Assembly (NCBI GenBank): GCA_905160935.1 | Contig: CAJHZI010000534.1 | Location: 248,001-312,000, forward strand | DNA: 64,000 bases | Source of the DNA: Enchytraeus crypticus | Taxonomy: Eukaryota; Annelida; Clitellata; Enchytraeida; Enchytraeidae | Direction: 5' to 3' | Part shown: in pieces, positions 28,901-40,900 of the stretch | How positions within the stretch are numbered: position 1 is the stretch's first letter | Layout: every line of letters starts with the position of its first letter | Notes under the pieces: generated by a model | Told to the model about the DNA's origin: nothing | What the model saw: only the letters and a program-made list of their open reading frames with translations | Database searches by the model: none | Translations under genes and position numbers: made by a program

Positions 28901-31900
28901 TTTTTGAATCTGAAAAATTAAAGAGTGGGTATGGTCTTCATTTCTGCAGAACTTCCATGCCTGAAGAAGATGCCAAATGATGGAGTTGTTACAAAGGATC
29001 AGCTCGACACCAAGAGAGTACCAGCAGGCGAGAAGACAACCATCAGCATCAAGCCAAAGGTTGAGCCAAAGGAGAAACCAGAATTCGAGAGCATCAAGTT
29101 GACACCAGGAGATGCCACCAAGGTTACTGTAACTCCAGCAGACAAGAGCGGCAAGCCTCAGGGTCAGTCACAGACAGCCAACGTTGTCGATCCTAAGAAG
29201 GCTACCGAGGTCAAATTCCCCAAGCCACTTGTTGCCGATCAGCTCATCGTAGAAGTGACTTCAAAGTCTGGCAAACCAACCGATGTTGATCTCATCTCTG
29301 TGCGCGGATGTGTACCACTTGATGGTAAGCGCATATATTCTGATTTTTAATTCATTATCTAAATTGGTCATTGAATTTCATTGAACCTTTTGACGCTTTC
29401 ACTCTGGTAACATGTTTACAATGGCTTCTCAATATACTTACTAAATTTGTAAGGTGTATCTGCCATATTTAATACAGCTTTCACTTTATAACTAAACTAA
29501 TGAATTCTATTTCAGATTCCACCACAACAACGCCAGCTCCAACTACTCCAGCCAGCACAACAGCAGCTAGCACCGTTCCAACAACCGTTGTTACCACTGT
29601 GTCGGTCCCAATTGGTATGCCAATTTTCGAAAATATCAAAAGTCTGAAATAATATTCTAAAACTGTCTTTAGCAATAATTGATATTTAAGTTAATCAAGC
29701 AAACTATTCCTTTTACAGTACATTGATTATAATTTACAGATGTTGCAACAGTTCTCTTAATAGTAAAGCTTTTCAGAAACATAGTCTATTGGGGCATTTC
29801 CGTAGTTATCGTTTGTCTTAAAGCCACTTTAGAATAACTTGTGCGTATATTTGATCTCTATAAGAACAACTGATATGTTGCAGTTGCTCCATGCCTGAAG
29901 GACATGAAGGATGGAGGTGTTGTTCCAAAGGATAACCTGAAGACCACCACTACCACCGACAAGAACACAAAGACATTAACACTCGAGAGCCAGAAGACTC
30001 CAAAGGATACTCCACAATGGAGCAAGGTTACCGTCACACCAGGAGATGTAAAGGAAATCAAGGTTACTCCAACCGACAAATCCGGCAAGCCAACAGGAGA
30101 TACCCAGATCGCCAAGGTTCAAGACTCAACCAAACCAACCGACGTTCAGTTCACTAAGCCAATTGAGGCTGACAAGCTCGTGGTTACTCTTGTTTCCAAC
30201 TCCGATAAACCATCCAACGCTGATGTCATCTCTGTTGTAGCCTGCCTGCCAAAGGATGGTAAGTATTAATTGGTCTTATTTGCGTTAAATTATCTGCTAT
30301 TATAATGTCAATATTTCTTCGCGGTTTTAATCCACAGATCAAGAACTCATTTCATAAGTAATAATATTAAATATTCATATAATTTTCAAGAAGTACAAAG
30401 CTGATTAGGTGCTAGTGTATTACTATTAAATTCTACAATAATGGTTTAATCTATAGTTTGACTTTTACCCCACACCGACTTTTCGTAGCATATATATTTA
30501 CTTCTAATCTATATCTTAAGTCAATCTTCCCTTTGATGTTTGAATGCCAAAAGGCACTGTCTATTTTCTATTCATATTTTACTAGTATTTTTGCACTTTT
30601 ATATATTTCAATGAATAATATTTATACAGACTTGACCACAACAACAACACCACAGCCAACCACTCCAGTTCCTACGACGCCAGCTACAACCGTTACCACG
30701 ACAACTGTTTCCAGCGGTAGGCTTGGTTGTTGATATTTATTTATTTTCTGTAATGAATTTTCTTTAAGAAACGTTTTTTTGAAAGTGACACTATCTAACG
30801 TTATTGATATGTTTCCATTTGTTAAGTATCCCTATTTTATTCCTCAATTTGAGAATGACTTGCAATCTAAAGCGCACTTTTGAAACTCTGAGGCTACTTA
30901 GTTTACAATTAACAAGACACCGGATCTGTGATATTTAAATATTTATTTTATAGATGTCCCATGTCTGAAGAAGATGCCAAACGGTGGTGTCGTCACAAAG
31001 GATCAACTGAAGGTCACAAAGGTACCAGGAGAGAAGGACACAACCGTCACGGTTGAGAGCCAGACTGCACCAAAGGATACACCAACATTCGAGAGCCTGA
31101 AGGTCACTCCAGGTGATGTCAAGGAAGTGAAGGTTACTCCAACCGGAAAGGATGGTAAGCCAACCGACAAGCCACAGGTTGTCCAGGTACCAGATTCCAA
31201 AAAGGCCACAGATGTCAAGTTCCTGAAGCCAATCAACGCTGACAAGCTGACAGTGACATTCGTATCCAAATCTGGAAAACCATCTGATGCCGATGTCATC
31301 TCTGTTGTTGGATGCCTCCCAGTACCTGGTAAAGCCATTTCTAAAATTATTTGTAAATTATAGAATATTTATAATTATCAGTATAACATTATAATACTTC
31401 TATTATTATATAATATTTGTCTAATTTAAACATATGCAACTGCATTGAACTCAGTTTACCTATTTCAAATAAAGTATGAAATAATGACGTGCTGGATCCG
31501 TTGTGATTTAGAATGTTATGTATTGTTGCGTTTTTCATTTACAGTAAGTGTTAATGTAATGAAAATGAACATTTTATAAAAGGATATTGAACTTATTTTA
31601 CAGAAGCTGCAACAACGACTCCATCTGCTACAACAACTGTTACACCAGTGCCAACAACTGTTGCTACTACAGTCATTCTTGCTGGTAAGGATTTGATTTC
31701 AAATACATAACAGCAGCGCATTTTTGTTCATAAATATAATTCTCCATATATAGTAGAATGAGAATATTTCGAAAATTTACTATGTCGTTTCTAATCAATT
31801 CAGTATTTGACGACTTGCAATTTTTTGAATCTGAAAAATTAAAGAGTGGGTATGGTCTTCATTTCTGCAGAACTTCCATGCCTGAAGAAGATGCCAAATG

Positions 31901-34900
31901 ATGGAGTTGTTACAAAGGATCAGCTCGACACCAAGAGAGTACCAGCAGGCGAGAAGACAACCATCAGCATCAAGCCAAAGGTTGAGCCAAAGGAGAAACC
32001 AGAATTCGAGAGCATCAAGTTGACACCAGGAGATGCCACCAAGGTTACTGTAACTCCAGCAGACAAGAGCGGCAAGCCGCAGGGTCAGTCACAGACAGCC
32101 AACGTTGTCGATCCTAAGAAGGCTACCGAGGTCAAATTCCCCAAGCCACTTGTTGCCGATCAGCTCATCGTAGAAGTGACTTCAAAGTCTGGCAAACCAA
32201 CCGATGTTGATCTCATCTCTGTGCGCGGATGTGTACCACTTGATGGTAAGCGCATATATTCTGATTTTTAATTCATTATCTAAATTGGTCATTGAATTTC
32301 ATTGAACCTTTTGACGCTTTCACTCTGGTAACATGTTTACAATGGCTTCTCAATATACTTACTAAATTTGTAAGGTGTATCTGCCATATTTAATACAGCT
32401 TTCACTTTATAACTAAACTAATGAATTCTATTTCAGATTCCACCACAACAACGCCAGCTCCAACTACTCCAGCCAGCATAACAGCAGCTAGCACCGTTCC
32501 AACAACCGTTGTTACCACTGTGTCGGTCCCAATTGGTATGCCAATTTTCGAAAATATCAAAAGTCTGAAATAATATTCTAAAACTGTCTTTAGCAATAAT
32601 TGATATTTAAGTTAATCAAGCAAACTATTCCTTTTACAGTACATTGATTATAATTTACAGATGTTGCAACAGTTCTCTTAATAGTAAAGCTTTTCAGAAA
32701 CATAGTCTATTGGGGCATTTCCGTAGTTGTCGTTTGTCTTAAAGCCACTTTAGAATAACTTGTGCGTATATTTGATCTCTATAAGAACAACTGATATGTT
32801 GCAGTTGCTCCATGCCTGAAGGACATGAAGGATGGAGGTGTTGTTCCAAAGGATAACCTGAAGACCACCACTACCACCGACAAGAACACAAAGACATTAA
32901 CACTCGAGAGCCAGAAGACTCCAAAGGATACTCCACAATGGAGCAAGGTTACCGTCACACCAGGAGATGTAAAGGAAATCAAGGTTACTCCAACCGACAA
33001 ATCCGGCAAGCCAACAGGAGATACCCAGATCGCCAAGGTTCAAGACTCAACCAAACCAACCGACGTTCAGTTCACTAAGCCAATTGAGGCTGACAAGCTC
33101 GTGGTTACTCTTGTTTCCAACTCCGATAAACCATCCAACGCTGATGTCATCTCTGTTGTAGCCTGCCTGCCAAAGGATGGTAAGTATTAATTGGTCTTAT
33201 TTGCGTTAAATTATCTGCTATTATAATGTCAATGTTTCTTCGCGGTTTTAATCCACAGATCAAGAACTCATTTCATAAGTAATAATATTAAATATTCATA
33301 TAATTTTCAAGAAGTACAAAGCTGATTAGGTGCTAGTGTATTACTATTAAATTCTACAATAATGGTTTAAGCTGTAGTTTGACTTTTACCCCACACCGAC
33401 TTTTCGTAGCATATATATTTACTTCTAATCTATATCTTAAGTCAATCTTCTCTTTGATGTTAAATGCCAAAAGGCACTGTCTATTTTCTATTCATATTTT
33501 ACTAGTTTTTTTGCAATTTTATATATTTCAATGAATAATATTTATACAGACTTGACCACAACAACAACACCACAGCCAACCACTCCAGTTCCTACGACGC
33601 CAGCTACAACCGTTACCACGACAACTGTTTCCAGCGGTAGGCTTGGTTGTTGATATTTATTTATTTTCTGTAATGAATTTTCTTTAAGAAACGTTTTTTG
33701 AAAGTGACACTATCTAACGTTATTGATATGTTTCCATTTGTTAAGTATCCCTATTTTATTCCTCAATTTGAGAATGACTTGCAATTTAAAGCGCACTTTT
33801 GAAACTCTGAGGCTACTTAGTTTACAATTAACAAGACACCGGATCCGTGATATTTAAATATTTATTTTATAGATGTCCCATGTCTGAAGAAGATGCCAAA
33901 CGGTGGTGTCGTCACAAAGGATCAACTGAAGGTCACAAAGGTACCAGGAGAGAAGGACACAACCGTCACGGTTGAGAGCCAGACTGCACCAAAGGATACA
34001 CCAACATTCGAGAGCCTGAAGGTCACTCCAGGTGATGTCAAGGAAGTGAAGGTTACTCCAACCGGAAAGGATGGTAAGCCAACCGACAAGCCACAGGTTG
34101 TCCAGGTACCAGATTCCAAAAAGGCCACAGATGTCAAGTTCCTGAAGCCAATCAACGCTGACAAGCTGACAGTGACATTCGTATCCAAATCTGGAAAACC
34201 ATCTGATGCCGACATCATTTCCGTTGTGGGTTGTCTGCCAGTCTCTGGTATGTCGTTTATTTATTTTAAATACATAGCTTATTTAATCAATATAATAAAA
34301 AACCAGTAGTTTAACGTATGGAAAAGTCTCAAATAACTGAATGGCTGGTGGTGTGGTTAAGGAGAGAGAGGATTTGAGAAGGTCTATTTCTATCCCGTCC
34401 CTGGTTTAACTAGGATTGAATGGAGGAGGATGATGTCGACAATGAATAAAGAACCTATTTTGAGTAAATTTACATCCGCTGACCATCTTTTATTAACTAA
34501 ATAGTTTTTGTATTGTCAATGCTTGTGCTCTCCAACTTTTGTAAATTTTTAAATTATCCGTTGATATTTTATTTAAATCTTAACATTTTATTTTTAATAT
34601 ATTAAGTTGATTGCCTTATAAGATAATTGTAACGCCTTTGCATGTGCAGATGATGCAACAACTACGCCAGCTCCTGGAACTACCCCACCAACAACTGTTG
34701 CTCCAACCACTGTTCCAGCAACAACTACTGCCGCTTCGACAACTGTTGCCACAACAATTATCACCACTATCATCCCCAAGGGTATGTTATTGAAATCTTG
34801 CAATAATTTGATTGTGATCTTTGTCTTTTAACTCCCAGAATAGAATAAATGAAATAAGAATTGTAAGATGTGTTTATTGTACATATTTATATCTATTATT

Positions 34901-37900
34901 TATTTATTTATTTATTATCCTTCACTGACATCGCCTTCGAGTGAGGAAACTGGCATTAACATGGGCCTGACCAGCGTTTTAAAATTAGTAGCCACAGAGT
35001 GTCCTATTCACTCTACGAATAATTGGCGACTTTTTTTGAATTCTTTGTGAACAAAATTTATTCTGATCATTTTGTATTGTTTTTCAAGTTTTTCTGTTTG
35101 ATTATTCTTAAGTTATTGTCTTTATATAATTATCATCATCATTTTCATCGTTATTATCTTCCATTAAATCCCAGTTTAACCAGGGTCGGGATTCGAATAG
35201 ACTTTCTCCAATCCTCCCTGTCCCACACCATATCATCAGTCAATCATATATTTTTCATGTCCTTCTTAATTATCGCATCCCACGTCAGTTGTGGTTTACC
35301 TCTCTCTGGCTTAACATCCAGCCATTCCCTCCAAATTCTCTTTACTACATCCTCATCTGCCTTTCGCACCATATACCCATACCATCCCATTCTTGACTGA
35401 GCCAACCTATCCCCGATCCCCTTGAAAATTCTAATTTTCAAATTCATCCTCGAATAATTATTCATTTTCAATTCTGTCCTTCCTAGTTCCTCTACAAATT
35501 AGACATAACATTTTCATATCTGCCTCATTCAAACTCTGTAAATGTTCCCTTTTTAGTGCCCAACCTTTCGAACTATACATAAAACCATTAATACTATATC
35601 ATGCCTTGTAAATGATACAGTAAAGATGGTTTTGTGAATTATTTTGGTTTTAATCATCTTCATCTTCGTCTCTTGTTTCCCAGATAAACTAGAGTATGGA
35701 TGCGAATAGATCTTCTCCATTACTTGTTTGAATCTTAGCGCGCTGACGCCTTTTACGAAATCGCATTCGACGGTTGGTCTCTCCTCAGCAACCCGGACCA
35801 ACACGAGTTATTACTACTACAATAGTTCTGATATTTAATATATACTTCGCTTTCAATAATATAACATGTATAGTTCAAAAGAGGATCTGCAAATACTCTT
35901 TTTGTAATACATTTACTTCAGTTGAACTTCCATGCCTGAAGAAGATGCCAAATGATGGAGTTGTTACAAAGGATCAGCTCGACACCAAGAGAGTACCAGC
36001 AGGCGAGAAGACAACCATCAGCATCAAGCCAAAGGTTGAGCCAAAGGAGAAACCAGAATTCGAGAGCATCAAGTTGACACCAGGAGATGCCACCAAGGTT
36101 ACTGTAACTCCAGCAGACAAGAGCGGCAAGCCTCAGGGTCAGTCACAGACAGCCAACGTTGTCGATCCTAAGAAGGCTACCGAGGTCAAATTCCCCAAGC
36201 CACTTGTTGCCGATCAGCTCATCGTAGAAGTGACTTCAAAGTCTGGCAAACCAACCGATGTTGATCTCATCTCTGTGCGCGGATGTGTACCACTTGATGG
36301 TATTATGATCTTTATGTACATAGCCTATGATTTCATGTCTCTGAGAATATGATATATTGATATTACGATAATATATTGTTCCATCAATTTAGATAACGTT
36401 TTCATTTATTTCATTTAGAAATACTAAAATTATTGATAAAATGTTTAAGTGAGGACATTGAAAAGATTACGACCTTTTAAATATCTTTTCTTAAATTCAT
36501 GTTAAATTCACACTTTGTAAACATGTTAAGTTCTCGATAGAAATTTATATTTTAAATTCAATTGTAGGAGTCGAAGCTCCATCATCTTTGTAACGTATTT
36601 AATTTCTTATTTCCAGATTCCACCACAACAACACCGGCTCCAACTACTCCTGCCAGCACAACAGCTGCTAGCACCATTCCAACAACCGTTCAAACAACCG
36701 TTGTTACATCTGTGGCTGTCTCCAGCGGTATGAAATCTCATTTCCTTCTTAAAACACTCAATAGAAATATTTAGTTACTCTTCAACAAAATATATATTCT
36801 TTTAGCATTTTCTAATTACATTGTGGCTACTCAAATTATACTGTATTTATCTGTTGTTCTCGGATAATTTTCTGAAACTGGATGTGAGTTATCATTTAAA
36901 ACTCTTTAATAGCTATAAAACAAAGCAAAAAGAAGTTATGATGATTTAACCCTTTTATTGGCGTAAGTTTTTACAACAATTCTGGAATATTTAACAGTCT
37001 TTCTCAGATATTTTATGTGTACATAAACAGATCTTGAGTTATCATAAAAATATATAAAATCTTCAAAATTTGTTTAATACTATCGAATAGCAACTGAGTT
37101 CCTAACAAGTAAATTTATGGCTTCACAATACAAAAAATGTTTCAGGCGATGGCCTTATGTGACGCTAGAGATAAATTGCCACTTTCGAATCACTTTCTAA
37201 TCACTTATGTGACGCTAGAGATAAATTGCCGCTTTCTAATCACTTTGGAAGAAAGTATTGTTAGAAAATTGGATGAAGAAATTGTTATGAAATCAACTTG
37301 GTGAATATTTCAGTTACATTTACGAGGTAATGTCTATACCAAGTTCTTCGTCAAATAGTGCAATTAAATATAAAGAGGAATAAATCGATGTAAATGCTAA
37401 AAGCCTTATCCAGCTGCCATATTTCATCGCGATAAATGCTAACAACTCCATGCATATCTTCATTTTCATTTATTTTTCATTCATCACGATAAATGCTACC
37501 AATGTCATGCATATCTTCAGATCTTCCATGCCTGAAGAAGATGCCAAACGGAGGCGTAGTACAGAAGAGCCAGCTCAGCGTTTCCAAGACACCAGGAACC
37601 ACCAGCACAAAGTTCGTTCTCAAGAGTCCATCGGACTCCAAGGAAACTCCAGTCTGGCAGAGCGTGAAGGTAACTGCAGGAAATGTTCAGAGCATCACCG
37701 TCTATCCAGCCGGAAAGGATGAGAAGCCAACCGCCGCTGAGCAGACCGCCAACGTTCCAGACTCCACCAAGGCTACCGAGATTGTGCTGAAGAAGCCAGT
37801 CGAGGGAGAGAAGCTCGTCGTTGTGATCACACCAAAGAAGACCAGCGAAGCCAGCAACGTTGACATCATCTCCGTCGTAGGATGCGTCGCTGGCGTATCT

Positions 37901-40900
37901 GGTGAGATGCTTTTCTATTTCGTTCTGAAATAGGATAAGTTTTCAACATTAGTGTTTTAATAATTGGTATAGCAAAAAGCTAGTAAAGCTAAGGTTAACG
38001 TCAGCTTATTCACCCGAAAGCGATGTCAGTGACGGTCGAGCCCAGGATTTTTAACTGGATAATTTTTAATCTATCTAACCTACGTGTATTGGATTTCTTT
38101 TATGCAATGACTTCAATCTAGTTATATGTATATGTTTGCCTATTTACAATACGCAAATGCAATAAATACACAATTGCATCTTTCTGAGCTGAAAGCGATA
38201 TCATTTTGATATTCTATTCCTTTCTTAAATGATAAATGTATTCTACAGTTTTTCTACGAAATATTCTCAATTCCATGACCTAGATTAGTAATTATCTTTC
38301 CTTGGGATGTGTCCTATCCAGTTAGTATAGAATATTCTATAAATCAAAAGCAATTTATTAAACTTTATATTTTCCTGGGTTGTAAAGGGTTCTGGGCTAA
38401 AAATAAGATAAAATCATTTTTTTAATTAAAAGAAAGATGAACATTTAAGAGTAATGAAGAAAGATTAAATATACAAAGAAAGATTAAAATAAAGAAAGGT
38501 TTAAACAAATTCCTCTACACACCAGAAAACCGTATTCGCCAATGTGCCACGAACGATTATGTCATAACTTAGTAAATTAAGTCTTGAGAACAATTTTGCT
38601 AAAATTCCAACTAAATAAATTTAATTCATTTACATTCAATCCAGATGAGACAACAACCGCTGGCACAACACCAGGTTCAACTGTTCTAACAAGCGTTGCC
38701 ACCACACCAGCCGCCTCCACACCCGCTCCAACAACAACTTCAGTTCCTCTTCTCAAGTGCACGCGCACTAACGAGGAATCTCTGGCAGTCTGCAGGTGCA
38801 CGCTTACTTGTGAAATGATCAAGGCCGGAAAGACCTGCGCTGATTGGACGCCAGTAATGGGTTCGTAATTAATTAATTAATTAATTAATTAAGCTAAGGC
38901 AATAAAGCAATTAATTAATTGTTTTATTTTTTATTTCTTAATTTATGTATTTAGTTATTTATTTATTTATTTATTTAATATGAACACCTAAATATTTACA
39001 AATATTTCACAATTTTATTCAATATATTTCACGACGATATTCATTAAATGAATGGATTGCTTCGCTATAATTGCTAGTTATCTTTTTGTCAATAGTTAGT
39101 TAACTGTATGCTAACTTATGATACATTTGGAGCCTAATATTTATTAATATGTCATCCTAATATATCCTATTCTTAATACATCTTAATACATCATTCTAAA
39201 CCGTAGTTAAATTGGTATTCAAAGCTAGAAGAAGATGATGATGGTGATGCTATGGAGCCTATTATCGTATATTATTATTGCAGAACATTAGAGGATGAGA
39301 TTAAGGATATAGTAATTGTTGTCGTGTAATGCTTGCAGGACAATGTTGCGCTTGCTCTCCCGGATTTGTCAGGGCCGAGGATGGAAACTGCGTCCCAGAG
39401 TCCAAGTGTACCTGTACGGACATCGATGGAACTAAGCGTCCAGTAAGTACTAGTCGACAATATACATTTTGCTGTATATGTAAAATATGAAAAACGTATC
39501 AATCAATAAAATAAATCAACCACCTCTTCAATCGTATCACGAAGGTATAATATACACATGCGAATACAGACACGCCATACAGAATCACACATTATATAAT
39601 TATACATGTAAACTGTATATAAAGTCTGTTCTGTATGTACACTGACTACACGGGCCTTTAACTAATCAGATATAGTCAAGAAATATATTTTAAGCAACAT
39701 GAAGTTATTGGTCAAAAATTTAGATAACAAATATTATCTACTATTATCTATTATTTATTACATACGTTTGCATATTTGTATGTAGCAATTTTGAGCTAAA
39801 CCTTTACTCGATTCGACTTTTAAAACTGCCACCTACTTCTATCGTCTTCAAAAGCACATGGAATGGTATCTATCAGAAAACATTCGAGTAACTCTACAAT
39901 TACTGTTCAAATAATATGTCATAGCTTTTCATGCATTTAAATATTTCTAGTCAAATTACTCTTCAATGTTTGGCTAAGCATTTGACACACTTCTTATGTC
40001 ATCATTTCTTCCGGATCGTTCTTGATATTTTACGGTCTACTTGATATTTCCAGATCTTCACCGCCTACACAGTTGACAACAAGGAATCTTGCTCAGAGAA
40101 GTGCGTCTTCACCAAGCACTGCGCCAAACAGTGCGTCAAGATCTGCACCAAGAAGTGCGCTGCGGTGAGTTGTTGTTGTTGCTTTCTATCCCGAGGGCTA
40201 ACGAATAATTTTGTAATGTATTTTAAAGTGTACAGATAGGTTGAATTAGACTAAAATAGAAATATAGATTTGGAATTTCACATAAATACGTATAGGCCTA
40301 GTTGGTCACTGGCTCTTTTTGGTAAATGTACTTCTATAATGTAGTTTTCAGACTTATATTGAACTATGAGGTGTTTTTGATATTAATTGATAATAGTTAA
40401 CTTTTTAGTGGGTCTTCAACAAGTATTTACTTGCTTTCTGACTCTGTAATGTTACGTTATGTTAATTGATTTATTAAAATTAAGTATTTAAATTAAGCCT
40501 CACTCTCTCTCTCACTCTTCTATCGTTCTGCCAAGTTACAGCTTCAAGCTACATATTTTTACTCAAAGTTTGCTTTTACGATCTATAAGGAGCACGACAT
40601 ATATCAACATGCTTATCTCTTCTCGAAATATAATGATGGTTCATGGCATATTCGTACTGTCTGTGGCCTATCTCTTAACGAAACGAAAACTTTATGGTAG
40701 TCTGTTTAGCCGTAAACATACATGTTTACGGCTAAATATGTTTACGGTTCTTCGTGTTGTGTTCTGTTTACTTGAGGAATAGAATAACCGTGTAAATATG
40801 CACGCGTTGTAGAAGGCGACATAAAGACAAGATCCAAACCAACTTCAGAAAGGGCATTCGGTCGGAGAGCGCCTAGGCTCCAGATATTGCTATAGAAATT

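Larger units (their letters stand above)
23113..34211 (+). repeat. Young tandem array: 3.8 copies of a 2.92-kb six-exon unit
   Basis: Units begin at 23113, 26032, 28950 and 31871 (steps 2919, 2918, 2921). Each holds D(A)-T-D(B)-T-D(C)-T with introns, and copies are nearly identical in exons and introns. The left edge is at the D15 acceptor. The right edge lies inside D26 at about 34211, where the last ~37 coding bases and the intron change. No SINE or LINE lies inside it. Confidence 0.95.

Noticed and set aside
23113-34211. Array considered as several separate paralogous genes in tandem
   Set aside because: No start codons, stops, promoters or poly-A signals separate the units and the exon phases run straight through.
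35244-35471. 75-codon - strand frame considered as a host gene
   Set aside because: Its motifs are those of a LINE reverse-transcriptase C terminus and it is followed by the GAT tail; it is a truncated element.
40705-40736. 15-bp palindrome TTTAGCCGTAAACAT and complement as a regulatory site
   Set aside because: It adjoins an S2 insertion and repeats the element's flank; a by-product of insertion is more likely.
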